DNA of 64,000 bases from Streptomyces sp. 846.5 (GTDB lineage Bacteria; Actinomycetota; Actinomycetes; Streptomycetales; Streptomycetaceae): the NCBI RefSeq assembly GCF_004365705.1, contig NZ_SOBN01000001.1, positions 3,334,001 to 3,398,000 of the forward strand. The letters run 5' to 3'. Shown here one piece after another: positions 29,126 to 37,560 of the stretch. A model generated the notes under the pieces. It worked only from the letters and a program-made list of their open reading frames with translations, did not search any database and had not been told where the DNA came from. Position 1 is the first letter of the stretch. The number at the start of each line of letters is the position of its first letter. A program made the translations under genes and the position numbers.

Positions 29126-29902
29126 TCAGGCGTGGTTGCCCGCAGCCCGACGGCGGAGGAAGAACACCGTGGCGCCACCGGCGGCGATCAGCACAGCGCC
29201 GATCCCGGCGAACAGGCCGGCGTCGCTGCCACCACCGGTGCTCGCCAGCGAGGTGCCGCTCGGCGAGGGGGAGGCGGTCGCCTCGACCGAAGTGGACGCG
29301 GAAGCCGACGCGGAGGTGCTCGCCTTGACGCTGCTGGACGCGGAGGCCGAGGGCGTCGTCGGGACGACGACCGGCGCAGAGCTACTGGGCGCCGCGCTGG
29401 TGGGGGGCGTAGTGGTCGGCGGAGCCGTGGTGGGCGGCGCGGTGGTCGGGGGAGCCGTAGTAGGCGGAGCAGTGGTCGGCGGAGCCGTGGTGGGCGGCGT
29501 GCTCGGGGTCGAGCAGTCACCACCCGGCACGGGGATGGTGCTCTCCCGCTGGCGGCTCAAATCGCGGCCACTGGCCTGGGCCTTCAGGCTCCAATGGCCC
29601 GAGGTCTCCCAGGGGACCACAACGGTCTGTGTGTCCGTGTCCTGCTGGTTCCGGTAGAAGTCGACGCTGCCGACCTTCTGGCCGTTGTAGTCGATCTCAA
29701 CCGTCGCGGAGGTACGGCTGCTGTCGCTGTCGCTGATGGTCAGCAGCGCGTTCCCGGAGGACTGCTGGCACTGCGCGGTACCGGTGAAATCGGCGGCCGT
29801 GCAAGCGAAAGCGCTGCCTGCGACACCGAGCGCGAGAGCGCCTGCAGCGGAGGCCACGCCGAGAGAACGCACTGCAAAGGCGGTGCGGCGGGATATGGAC
29901 AC
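29126..29902 (-). CDS. Sortase-anchored (LAXTG) surface protein with Thr/Pro repeats
   Basis: 258 residues from the GTG at 29902 (AGGGGAAG upstream). A signal peptide runs to about residue 33. A ~95-residue beta-type domain with a few cysteines follows (TAADFTGTAQC ... GGDC), which I do not recognise. Then come six or so TTAPP repeats and a Ser/Ala/Thr-rich stretch, then LASTG at 219-223, a hydrophobic helix and RRR. LAXTG is the motif of streptomycete sortase E, the class that anchors chaplins, so the protein should be covalently attached to peptidoglycan. The rigid Thr-Pro stalk projects the N-terminal domain from the wall. The Thr residues are possible mannosylation sites. Confidence 0.88.
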   Translation of the reverse strand: MSISRRTAFAVRSLGVASAAGALALGVAGSAFACTAADFTGTAQCQQSSGNALLTISDSDSSRTSATVEIDYNGQKVGSVDFYRNQQDTDTQTVVVPWETSGHWSLKAQASGRDLSRQRESTIPVPGGDCSTPSTPPTTAPPTTAPPTTAPPTTAPPTTAPPTTTPPTSAAPSSSAPVVVPTTPSASASSSVKASTSASASASTSVEATASPSPSGTSLASTGGGSDAGLFAGIGAVLIAAGGATVFFLRRRAAGNHA

Positions 29903-30219
29903 GTCTTCCCCTAACTGGAAAAAACCAGAGCGGTTACAGCCACATGGGGCTCACCGGCGCCACCCGCGCAACGGGCGTCGAGCCAGGAGACGTGGACATG
30001 ACATGCACGCCTTCCCCATGAGCATCACACATCGTCTTTTCACAGCGCAGTCTTGTCAATTCACTCCAATCCCGACAATGCACCTACCCACCAGGGGTTT
30101 TGACGGACCAAAAGGTCACGAGAGCGGCAAAACGCCCAAACCCGCGCCAGATAACGATTCGATCACTGCACCCGTGCGCCCCCGAAGTGAGCGTGAAATC
30201 GACAAAGCAACCTATTGGC
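29903..30219 (-). promoter_or_regulatory. Promoter region of the LAXTG gene
   Basis: 317 bases between pth and the LAXTG gene, both on the minus strand. The best promoter candidate on the minus strand is TTGACA (30059-30054), 17 bases, then GACGAT (30036-30031). The -35 is perfect and the -10 is weak. It would give a leader of about 120 bases. The sequence is AT-richer than its surroundings. I recognise no riboswitch. Confidence 0.4.
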
Positions 30220-30810
30220 TTAGGAGTTGTACGTTCCCTGCGCCCGTTCCAGGCCCTCGGAAATCAGCGCCTCCACCGCGTCGGCGGTACGGTCGACGAA
30301 CCAGTCGAGTTCCTTGCGCTCGGCCGAGGAGAAGTCCTTGAGGACAAAATCCGCGACCTCCATCCGGCCCGGCGGGCGGCCGATGCCGGCCCGCACCCGG
30401 TAGTAGTCCGGGCCCATCGCCTTGGTCAGCGACTTCAGCCCGTTGTGGCCGTTGTCGCCGCCGCCCAGCTTCAGCCGCAGCGTCGCGTAGTCGATGTCCA
30501 GCTCGTCGTGGACGACCACGATCCGGTCCAGCGGCGCCTTGTAGAAGTCCCGCAGCGCCGTCACCGGACCGCCGGACACGTTCATGTACGAGTTCGGCCT
30601 GGCCAGCACCACCCGCTGCCCCGCGAGCCGGCCCTCGACCACCTGGTTGCGGCTCTTGTGCGCCTTGAACCTCGCCCCGATCCGCGAGGCGAGCAGTTCC
30701 ACCACCATCGCCCCGATGTTGTGGCGGTTGCCCGCGTACTCGGGACCGGGATTGCCGAGGCCCACCACGAGCCACGGACCCGTGTACTCATCGCTCGCAC
30801 TCGCGCCCAC
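30220..30810 (-). CDS. pth: Peptidyl-tRNA hydrolase
   Basis: 196 residues from GTG 30810. Family signatures: [25 protein letters not shown] with the catalytic His in RHNIG, then [44 protein letters not shown], and [10 protein letters not shown]. It releases tRNA from stalled peptidyl-tRNA. It follows rplY on the same strand with a 75-base spacer that holds a perfect hairpin, so expression may be partly uncoupled from rplY. The order glmU-prs-rplY-pth is standard for Streptomyces. Confidence 0.97.
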   Translation of the reverse strand: MGASASDEYTGPWLVVGLGNPGPEYAGNRHNIGAMVVELLASRIGARFKAHKSRNQVVEGRLAGQRVVLARPNSYMNVSGGPVTALRDFYKAPLDRIVVVHDELDIDYATLRLKLGGGDNGHNGLKSLTKAMGPDYYRVRAGIGRPPGRMEVADFVLKDFSSAERKELDWFVDRTADAVEALISEGLERAQGTYNS

Positions 30811-30831
30811 CGTGACACTCCTTCGGGTATG

Positions 30832-30865
30832 CCGCTGCCCCGGTCAGAGAGGACCGGGGCAGCGG
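30832..30865. terminator. Perfect 14-bp hairpin between rplY and pth
   Basis: CCGCTGCCCCGGTC (30832-30845) and GACCGGGGCAGCGG (30852-30865) are exact complements around AGAGAG. There is no T-tract on the minus strand, so it may be a partial terminator, attenuator or mRNA-processing or stabilising stem rather than a full stop. Confidence 0.65.
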
Positions 30866-30885
30866 AGAAGTACGACAGCGAGGGC

Positions 30886-31473
30886 TCAGACCTCGGCGGC
30901 GTCGCCCTCGGCAGCGTCCTCGGACGGGGCCTCGGCCTGGGCGGAGACGACGTGCAGCACGACGGTCTCCGGCTCGACGGCCAGGGTCGAACCCTGGGGC
31001 AGGGTGATGTCCTTGGCGAGCACCGAGTCGCCGGCGGACAGGCCCTCGATGGAGATGGTGACCGACTCGGGCAGGTGAGTGGCCTCGGCCTCCAGCGGGA
31101 GGGTGTTGAGGACGTGCTCCAGCAGGTTGCCGCCGGGGGCCAGCTCGCCCTCGGTGTTGATCTGGATCTCGACGGTGACCTTCTCGCCGCGCTTCACGAG
31201 GATCAGGTCGATGTGCTTGACGCTGCGCTTGATCGGGTCGCGCTGCACGGCCTTCGGCAGCACGAACTCGTCCTTGCCGTCGATCGGCAGGGTGAACAGG
31301 GCGTTCGGGGTCTTCAGCGCCAGCATCAGGGCGTGCCCCGGAAGGTTGATGTGGACCGGCTGCGTGCCGTGGCCGTAGACGACCGCGGGGACCAGGCCCT
31401 CACGGCGGGCGCGACGGGCCGCACCCTTGCCGAACTCGTTGCGGGGCTGGGCTTCCAGGCGGATCTCGGACAT
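30886..31473 (-). CDS. rplY: 50S ribosomal protein bL25 (general stress protein Ctc form)
   Basis: 195 residues, the long Ctc form: an N-terminal 5S-rRNA-binding L25 domain (RLEAQPRNEFGKGAARRARREGLVPAVVYG) followed by the TL5-like beta domain and an acidic tail of about 20 residues. It binds 5S rRNA in the large subunit. RBS AAGGAG is at the expected distance from ATG 31473. The leader upstream contains a large structured hairpin with a T-tract (31522-31575). Confidence 0.96.
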   Translation of the reverse strand: MSEIRLEAQPRNEFGKGAARRARREGLVPAVVYGHGTQPVHINLPGHALMLALKTPNALFTLPIDGKDEFVLPKAVQRDPIKRSVKHIDLILVKRGEKVTVEIQINTEGELAPGGNLLEHVLNTLPLEAEATHLPESVTISIEGLSAGDSVLAKDITLPQGSTLAVEPETVVLHVVSAQAEAPSEDAAEGDAAEV

Positions 31474-31521
31474 GCCGGCACTCCTTGCGCGGGGGCGGGT
31501 GCCATCCGGCGCAGCTCACAG

Positions 31522-31575
31522 AAAAGCCGCCGGCAGAACCTCACCCGAAGAATCAGGGATGAGTCGCCCGGCGGC
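31522..31575 (-). terminator. Terminator-like hairpin in the rplY leader
   Basis: On the minus strand GCCGCCGG (31575-31568) pairs with CCGGCGGC (31533-31526), and an inner CTCA(T)CCC pairs with GGGTGAG. The outer arm is followed directly by TTTT (31525-31522). It lies 127 bases after the prs stop codon and about 49 bases before the rplY start. It could simply end the prs transcript or be a cis-acting leader through which L25 regulates its own synthesis. Confidence 0.65.
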
Positions 31576-31701
31576 ACCTCACACGGCCACACCAGAAGTG
31601 GAGCAGCGCGTCGATAACGGAGTGGGAACTCCCTCGCCGAGCAATTTCAGCAGTCTAGCCGATACCCGGCGAGGGCCCCAAAACGATCAGTTCGGACGTG
31701 C

Positions 31702-32679
31702 TCAGTGCGCGCCGTCGAACAGGCTGGTCACCGAACCGTCGTCGAAGACCTCACGGATCGCCCGGGCGATCAGCGGGGCGATCGACAGCGTCGTCACCTT
31801 GTCCATCTGCAGCTCACCCGGCGTCGGCAGGGTGTTGGTGAACACGAACTCGCTGGCCCGCGAGTTCTTCAGCCGGTCCGCGGCCGGACCCGACAGCACA
31901 CCGTGCGTCGCCGCCACGATCACGTCCGCCGCACCCTGCTCGAAGAGCGCGTCGGCAGCGGCGCAGATCGTGCCACCGGTGTCGATCATGTCGTCGACCA
32001 GCACGCACACCCGGTCCTTGACGTCACCGACGACCTCGGCCGACATCACCTTGTTGGCGACGTTCGGGTCCCGGCGCTTGTGGATGATCGCCAGCGGCGC
32101 ACCCAGACGGTCCGACCACTGGTCCGCCACCCGCACCCGGCCCGCGTCCGGCGACACGATGGTCAGCCGCTCACGGTCGACCTTGCCGCCCACGTAGTCC
32201 GCCAGCAGCGGCAGCGCGAACAGATGGTCCACCGGGCCGTCGAAGAAGCCCTGGATCTGGGCCGTGTGCAGATCCACCGACATCAGCCGGTGCGCGCCCG
32301 CCTGCTTCAGCAGGTCCGCGACCAGCCGCGCCGAGATGGGCTCGCGGCCCAGGTGCTTCTTGTCCTGCCGGGCATAGCCGTAGAAGGGCATGATCACGGT
32401 GATGCTCTTGACCGACGCCCGCTTCAGGGCGTCGATCATGATGAGCTGCTCCATGATCCACTGGTTGATCGGCGCCGTGTGGCTCTGCAGCACGAACGCG
32501 TCCGCGCCGCGCACCGACTCCTCGTAGCGGATGTAGATCTCACCGTTGGCAAAGTCCAGCGCCTTGGTGGGAACGAGGTCCACGCCCAGCTGCTCTGCCA
32601 CCTCCCGGGCCAACTCGGGGTGTGCGCGGCCGGAGAAGAGCATCAAGTTCTTCTCACCGGACGTTTTGATCCCGGTCAC
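31702..32679 (-). CDS. prs: Ribose-phosphate pyrophosphokinase (PRPP synthetase)
   Basis: 325 residues from GTG 32679. Class I PRPP synthetase features: the N-terminal FANGEIYIRYEESVRGADAF-type ATP flag, YGYARQDKKHLGREPISA, the pyrophosphate/ATP region SVDLHTAQIQGFF, and the PRPP-binding loop CVLVDDMIDTGGT. It makes PRPP for purine, pyrimidine, His and Trp synthesis. It lies downstream of glmU on the same strand, separated by about 220 bases. Confidence 0.97.
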   Translation of the reverse strand: MTGIKTSGEKNLMLFSGRAHPELAREVAEQLGVDLVPTKALDFANGEIYIRYEESVRGADAFVLQSHTAPINQWIMEQLIMIDALKRASVKSITVIMPFYGYARQDKKHLGREPISARLVADLLKQAGAHRLMSVDLHTAQIQGFFDGPVDHLFALPLLADYVGGKVDRERLTIVSPDAGRVRVADQWSDRLGAPLAIIHKRRDPNVANKVMSAEVVGDVKDRVCVLVDDMIDTGGTICAAADALFEQGAADVIVAATHGVLSGPAADRLKNSRASEFVFTNTLPTPGELQMDKVTTLSIAPLIARAIREVFDDGSVTSLFDGAH

Positions 32680-32898
32680 TGCACCGTCTCCTCATGCGTA
32701 GCTGACGCGCGCCTCAGCTCGCCGCCTGGCGCGGCACAGCTGCTGGGGGGTTGGCTGGAGCGCCGACGACGACACAGGCTCGCGGCGCTTGGATGTCCCC
32801 CAGGTTACGCGGACGCGGCGGCTCCCGTCGCCTCCGGGGCAGCCCGTAAGACGCCTTCCGGGGCAGTTCGAGGCTGTTCGGGCCCGCGAGGGGGCGCG

Positions 32899-34359
32899 TC
32901 AGGGAGCGCTCGGAGCATCCTCCGAGCGCGCGGCCTCCGCCGCACGCGCCGCCGCCGTACCCGGCCGCTTCCGCTCCACCCACCCCTCGACATTGCGCTG
33001 CTGCGGACGGGTGACACCGAGGGCTCCGGCCGGAACGTCCTTGTAGATGACGGAACCTGCCGCCGTGTAAGCACCGTCCCCGACCGTCACCGGAGCGACG
33101 AACATGTTGTCCGAACCGGTCCGGCAGTGGCTGCCGATGGTGGTGTGGTGCTTCGCCACGCCGTCGTAGTTCACGAAGACCGAGGCCGCCCCGATGTTCG
33201 TCCCCTCGCCGATTGTGGCGTCGCCCACATAGCTGAGATGGGGGACCTTCGACCCCTCCCCGATCACCGCGTTCTTGGTCTCCACATAGGTGCCGATCTT
33301 GCCCTTGGCACCCAGCACCGTCCCCGGCCGCAGATAGGCGTACGGGCCCACGTTCGCGCCCTCGCCGACCACCGCGCGCTGCGCTGTGGCATTGATCACA
33401 ACAGCCCCGGCGCCCACACTGGTGTCCCTCAGCGTGCAGTTCGGCCCCACCTCGGCACCCGCACCGATCGACGTGGAACCCTGCAGCTGGGTGTTGGGCA
33501 GGATGATCGCGTCCTGCTCGTAGGTCACCTGAACGTCCAGCCAGGTCGAGGCCGGATCGATCACGGTGACCCCGGCCCGCATCGCGCTCTCCAGCAGCCG
33601 GTCGTTCATGATCCGCCGGGCCTCCGCGAGCTGCACCCGGTCATTGATCCCCAGGATGTCCCGGTAGTCCCCCGCCACCAGCGCACCCACCCGGTGCCCC
33701 GCCTCACGCAGGATGCCGAGGACGTCGGTCAGGTACTCCTCACCCTGACTGTTGTCCGTCCGCACCTGCCCCAGCCCCTCGGCCAGGAGCTTCCCATCGA
33801 AGGCGTACACGGCGGAGTTGATCTCCCGGATGGTGAGCTGCGCCTCGCTGGCGTCCTTGTGCTCGACGATCGCCCGCACCTCATGGCTCGGCCCCCGCAC
33901 GATCCGGCCGTACCCCGTCGCGTCCGGCACCTCCGCCGTCAGAACGGTGACGGCGTTGCCGTCAGCCGCATGCGCCTCGACCAGCCGCCGCAGGGTCTCC
34001 CCGGTCAGCAACGGGGTGTCCCCGGTGCTGACCACGACGGTCCCGTCCAGCGTCACCCCGTCGGCGGCCAACGCCTCCAACGCCACCCGCACGGCGTGGC
34101 CGGTGCCGTTCTGCCGCTCCTGCACCACGGTCCGGGCCTCGGGGTCGACCTCGGCGAGATGCTCGGCGACCTTGTCCTTCATATGCCCGATGACCACGAT
34201 CACCTGCTCCGGCGTCAGCTCCCGCGCGGCCGCCAGCGCATGCCCCACGAGCGTCCGCCCGCACAACGGATGCAACACCTTCGGCAACACCGCCGACTTC
34301 ATCCGGGTGCCCCCGCCAGCGGCGAGAACGACAACAGCGGCCGGCGGTTTGAAGCTCAC
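32899..34359 (-). CDS. glmU: Bifunctional UDP-GlcNAc pyrophosphorylase / GlcN-1-P acetyltransferase
   Basis: 486 residues from the GTG at 34359, chosen because AGGAG lies about 9 bases upstream and the protein then begins directly before the nucleotide-binding loop LAAGGGTRMKS. The N-terminal uridyltransferase domain contains QERQNGTGHAV and STGDTPLL. The C-terminal half is a left-handed beta-helix of hexapeptide repeats (IGAGAEVGPNCTL, SYVGDATIGEGTNIGA) with the acetyltransferase site and the K-rich PGALGVTRPQQRN end. It supplies UDP-GlcNAc for peptidoglycan. tRNA-Gln lies just upstream on the same strand. Confidence 0.96.
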   Translation of the reverse strand: MSFKPPAAVVVLAAGGGTRMKSAVLPKVLHPLCGRTLVGHALAAARELTPEQVIVVIGHMKDKVAEHLAEVDPEARTVVQERQNGTGHAVRVALEALAADGVTLDGTVVVSTGDTPLLTGETLRRLVEAHAADGNAVTVLTAEVPDATGYGRIVRGPSHEVRAIVEHKDASEAQLTIREINSAVYAFDGKLLAEGLGQVRTDNSQGEEYLTDVLGILREAGHRVGALVAGDYRDILGINDRVQLAEARRIMNDRLLESAMRAGVTVIDPASTWLDVQVTYEQDAIILPNTQLQGSTSIGAGAEVGPNCTLRDTSVGAGAVVINATAQRAVVGEGANVGPYAYLRPGTVLGAKGKIGTYVETKNAVIGEGSKVPHLSYVGDATIGEGTNIGAASVFVNYDGVAKHHTTIGSHCRTGSDNMFVAPVTVGDGAYTAAGSVIYKDVPAGALGVTRPQQRNVEGWVERKRPGTAAARAAEAARSEDAPSAP

Positions 34360-34504
34360 AGCAGGAGGCTCCTCGGCATCACAGGGTGGAGGGTCCGCCG
34401 GGGACACCAGAAGGCTCCGCACAGGCGCGCCCGGACTCGACCGAGGATACCGGGCTGGGCTGGGAGGGGGATCCTTCGCGCTGGGGAGAGGATCCGGACT
34501 AGCG

Positions 34505-34577
34505 CTCCGCTGCTAGGACTCGAACCTAGACCGAACACCTCCAAAGGGTGTCGTGCTGCCAATTACACTACAGCGGA
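34505..34577 (-). tRNA. tRNA-Gln (anticodon TTG)
   Basis: 73 bases without encoded CCA. The acceptor stem TCCGCTG/CAGCGGA is perfect, the anticodon loop CTTTGGA gives anticodon TTG, and the T loop is TTCGAGT in a CTAGG/CCTAG stem. Discriminator base G. Its 3' end faces glmU and its 5' end faces the HTH/LAGLIDADG-like gene 18 bases away. Confidence 0.96.
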
Positions 34578-34595
34578 ATATTTGTCAAGCGATTC

Positions 34596-35465
34596 TCAAA
34601 CCGGCCTTGACGCTCCCCTAGAGTACGGGTTTCGACGCCCCACCTCCACTACCAATCCCGACCACCACCCTTCGATCCGGCGGTAGAGGTCCGCGCCACC
34701 GAGCACCTTGATGACCAAGCAGCCCTTGTAGTCCGCTCCGATGTTGCGACGCACCGTCCTGGGGTTGTGCTTCTTCAAGGTCGTCCGCTGCAGGCAATCA
34801 ACAGAGACGCCAACCAACTGCGCCCAGAACCCCTCCGCCGCCTCGACATCAGCGGACTCGTGGATCTGCACCCGAAAGCGCAATTGCGAACGGTCAACAG
34901 CGAGCAAGTCCAGCCAGGCCAGGTAGACAGTGATCAAACCGGGATCACTGTTGACGAGGGTCACACACTCACGGCGGGAGTACTCCTTGTCCTTCGCCCC
35001 CTCCGACCAGTACAGCGCCACGCCGATGATGAAGAGTTCCCGCTCCGTCAACCGCCCGATCTCGTCCGCCGCCAACGACTTGGCGTCTCGACGCTCCTGA
35101 TCGCGCAGCTCGCGCCTCGGACCCCAGCACACACGCTCCATGTACGCCTGCCGATCGCCGGACGGCTTTCGGTGTGGAGGCCTCGCCAAATCGCGCACCC
35201 AGAGCGAGACCGAGCTACGCGCGACCCCCAGCGCCTCCTCGATCTCGTCGTACGTCCGGCCCTCGATCCGCATCTCGCGGGCCTTGGCCCGGAGCTCGTC
35301 CTTCGCGCGCGGGCGTTTCGTCCATTCGGGCGGGGGCTCGCCCTTGAGCAGGCGGTTCAGTTTGTCGTTGTTCCAGATCTTGAGCTCGTCCCTGATCTGA
35401 CGGCGGCTCATCCCAGCACGCCGCAGTGCGACCACCTGCACGCGCAGGCCCTGTTCGTCGTCCAT
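34596..35465 (-). CDS. HTH protein with a LAGLIDADG-like C-terminal domain
   Basis: 289 residues. Two helix-turn-helix-like segments come first (about 8-30, LRRAGMSRRQIRDELKI, and 60-92, EGRTYDEIEEALGVARSSVSLWV). The C-terminal half begins ELFIIGVALYWSEGAK (about 143-158), a LAGLIDADG-type helix in which the usual catalytic acidic position is Glu or Ser-Glu, followed by NSDPGLITVYLAWL and RVQIHES. This plan recalls single-motif homing-endonuclease-derived DNA-binding proteins such as WhiA. I do not know a named family for it. It stands alone, with its stop 18 bases from tRNA-Gln. Role: DNA-binding regulator or relic endonuclease. Confidence 0.72.
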   Translation of the reverse strand: MDDEQGLRVQVVALRRAGMSRRQIRDELKIWNNDKLNRLLKGEPPPEWTKRPRAKDELRAKAREMRIEGRTYDEIEEALGVARSSVSLWVRDLARPPHRKPSGDRQAYMERVCWGPRRELRDQERRDAKSLAADEIGRLTERELFIIGVALYWSEGAKDKEYSRRECVTLVNSDPGLITVYLAWLDLLAVDRSQLRFRVQIHESADVEAAEGFWAQLVGVSVDCLQRTTLKKHNPRTVRRNIGADYKGCLVIKVLGGADLYRRIEGWWSGLVVEVGRRNPYSRGASRPV

Positions 35466-35820
35466 GGCCAGAGCCTCGCCTCGCCGGCCGGAGACCCGCA
35501 GGAAAACTCGTTCGGATCACACGTTCGAGCGATTCTCGCCATGATCGGGAACCCGGTTTACGAATATCGACTTGTCGGTGGACGGCGTGCGGTAGGGCGG
35601 CAACGAACCCGCCATGTAAGCCACCCACGGCTGCCGTAAACCAGCGGCGGCGTTCCGCCTCCCCCACTCCCCGCCACGCGGGTCCCCGCCACGCCCGGCG
35701 CGGTTGGGAGTGCGTATGCGGGGGCAATCAACCTACGATGCCGTAAGTTACGCAACCGTAGGAACGGTCGACTTTCGGTTTCCGTCTCCGCATCCCTGAA
35801 CCAGCCATGAGGTAGCCGCT
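35466..35820. promoter_or_regulatory. Divergent spacer with a likely desaturase operator
   Basis: 355 bases between the HTH/LAGLIDADG-like gene and the desaturase gene. The main feature is an interrupted palindrome at 35732-35762: CCTACGATGCCGTAA, one base, then TTACGCAACCGTAGG. The 15-base arms match at 12 positions. It lies about 60 bases upstream of the desaturase start, overlapping where a promoter would be. The TetR gene co-transcribed with the desaturase is the obvious candidate to bind it. The remaining ~250 bases contain nothing I recognise. Confidence 0.6.
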
Positions 35821-36828
35821 ATGACGATCCAGCCCGCCGAGGAGACCGTCGCCGATGCGGCGGCAGCCGTACTGGCTGAGCAAGAGGAACAGCAACCGTC
35901 ACGACAACGACCGGCGAGCATGATCTCGGCCACCCGGGGCGGGGAGAAGCAGGGGGCGGCGGAGCGGTTCGCGCTGGCCTCGTTCATCGCGGTGCCGTTC
36001 CTCTCGGTGCTGGCGGCAGTCCCGTTCGCCTGGGGGTGGGGGCTCGGCTGGCACGATGTCGTGATCATGGTGGTGATGTACTTCACCGCCTGTCACGGGA
36101 TCACCGTCGGCTTCCACCGCTTCTTCACGCACGGCTCGTTCAAGGCCACCCGCGCCCTGAAGATCGCCATGGCCGTGGCCGGCAGTCTGGCCATCGAAGG
36201 GCCGATCGTGCGCTGGGTGGCGGACCACCGCAAGCACCACAAGTTCTCCGACAAGGACGGCGACCCGCACTCCCCCTGGCGCTACGGCGAGTCCGTCCCG
36301 GCGCTGCTGAAGGGCCTGTGGTGGGCGCACATGGGGTGGCTGTTCGACGAGGAGCAGACCCCGCAGCAGACCTACGCCCCGGATCTGGTGAAGGACCGGG
36401 ACATCTCCTGGATCTCCCGCCAGTTCGCCTTCTTCACGCTCACCTCGATCCTACTTCCGCCGCTGGTGGGCGGCCTGTGGTCGTGGTCCTGGGAGGGCGC
36501 GCTGACGGCGTTCTTCTGGGGTTCCCTGGTCCGCGTCGCGCTGCTGCACCATGTGACCTGGTCGATCAACTCCATCTGCCATGCGATGGGCAAGCACCCG
36601 TTCAAGTCGCGGGACCGTTCCGGGAACGTGGCGTGGCTGGCGGTGCTGTCCTGCGGCGAGTCCTGGCACAACCTGCACCACGCAGACCCGACCTCGGCGC
36701 GGCACGGGGTGCTGCGCGGGCAGGTGGACTCCTCGGCGCGGCTGATCCGCTGGTTCGAACTGGCCGGATGGGCGCGGGACGTCCGCTGGCCCAGCCCCGA
36801 GCGGATCGAGGCCCGGCGCGCGGCATGA
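35821..36828 (+). CDS. Acyl-CoA (stearoyl-CoA delta-9-type) desaturase
   Basis: 335 residues from ATG 35821 (GAGGTAG upstream). An integral-membrane di-iron desaturase with the three His boxes HRFFTH, HRKHH and HNLHH, and four predicted membrane helices (FIAVPFLSVLAAVPFAW, VVIMVVMYFTA, FAFFTLTSILLPPLVGGLW, and a weaker one). It introduces a cis double bond into saturated acyl-CoA and so controls membrane fluidity. A TetR-family gene follows after seven bases and a palindromic site precedes the promoter region, consistent with feedback control by acyl-CoA. The C-terminus lacks the cytochrome b5 extension of fungal enzymes. Confidence 0.94.
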   Translation: MTIQPAEETVADAAAAVLAEQEEQQPSRQRPASMISATRGGEKQGAAERFALASFIAVPFLSVLAAVPFAWGWGLGWHDVVIMVVMYFTACHGITVGFHRFFTHGSFKATRALKIAMAVAGSLAIEGPIVRWVADHRKHHKFSDKDGDPHSPWRYGESVPALLKGLWWAHMGWLFDEEQTPQQTYAPDLVKDRDISWISRQFAFFTLTSILLPPLVGGLWSWSWEGALTAFFWGSLVRVALLHHVTWSINSICHAMGKHPFKSRDRSGNVAWLAVLSCGESWHNLHHADPTSARHGVLRGQVDSSARLIRWFELAGWARDVRWPSPERIEARRAA

Positions 36829-36835
36829 TGGTCCT

Positions 36836-37555
36836 GTGAACGAGAGCAGCAGTGGGTCGGACGGGGCAGGGGATCCAGCTGTGCCCGTGCGCGCCGGCCG
36901 GGGGGCAGCGCGTACCAGGAAGGCGCCGGCGGCGCGGGCCGCCAGGGTTCGGATGAGCGGGAAGCAGCGGCGGGAGCAGCTGCTGGACGTGGGCCGCGCC
37001 CTGTTCGCGGAGCGTGGTTACGAGGCGACGTCGGTGGAGGAGATCGCGGCGAAGGCCGGGGTGTCCAAGCCGGTGGTGTACGAGCACTTCGGCGGCAAGG
37101 AGGGGCTGTACGCGGTTGTGGTGGACCGTGAGATGCAGTTGCTGCTGGACATGGTCACCGGTTCGCTGACGGGTGGCCATCCGCGTGAGCTGTGCGAGGA
37201 GGCGGCGTTCGCGCTGCTGGACTACATCGAGACGTCGACGGACGGGTTCCGGATACTGGTGCGCGATTCCCCGGTGGCGCAGTCGACGGGGACGTTCGCG
37301 TCGTTGATCAATGACATCGCGACGCAGGTCGAGGACATCCTGGGCCATGAGTTCAAGTCGCGGGGTTATGACGCGAAGCTGGCGCCGATGTACGCGCAGA
37401 TGCTGGTAGGGATGGTGGCGCTGACGGGTCAGTGGTGGCTGGATGTGCGGAAGCCGAAGAAGGCCGAAGTGGTCGCGCATCTGGTGAATCTGGCCTGGCA
37501 CGGCCTGGAGGGGATGGAGCGGCGGCCTCAGCTGGTGGGTCGGCGCAAGAACTAG
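36836..37555 (+). CDS. TetR-family regulator linked to the desaturase
   Basis: 239 residues from GTG 36836, seven bases after the desaturase stop, so almost certainly in one operon. After an Arg/Ala-rich 35-residue extension comes the TetR helix-turn-helix (RREQLLDVGRALFAERGYEATSVEEIAAKAGVSKPVVYEHFGGKEGLY). The ligand domain is helical and unassigned. Regulators in this position are acyl-CoA-responsive repressors of unsaturated fatty acid synthesis in related actinobacteria. The palindrome at 35732-35762 is its most likely operator. Confidence 0.92.
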   Translation: MNESSSGSDGAGDPAVPVRAGRGAARTRKAPAARAARVRMSGKQRREQLLDVGRALFAERGYEATSVEEIAAKAGVSKPVVYEHFGGKEGLYAVVVDREMQLLLDMVTGSLTGGHPRELCEEAAFALLDYIETSTDGFRILVRDSPVAQSTGTFASLINDIATQVEDILGHEFKSRGYDAKLAPMYAQMLVGMVALTGQWWLDVRKPKKAEVVAHLVNLAWHGLEGMERRPQLVGRRKN

Positions 37556-37560
37556 AAGAA

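Noticed and set aside
29400-29500. Short regular repeats as a possible CRISPR array
   Set aside because: The ~15-base units encode TTAPP repeats inside the LAXTG gene and have no spacers.
34505-34577. tRNA-Gln as attachment site of an integrated element
   Set aside because: No duplicate of its 3' end was seen, and the 3' end faces glmU, a conserved neighbour.
31705-34686. Long plus-strand open frame opposite prs and glmU, running through tRNA-Gln
   Set aside because: It would overlap two certain genes and a tRNA gene, with no recognisable domain.
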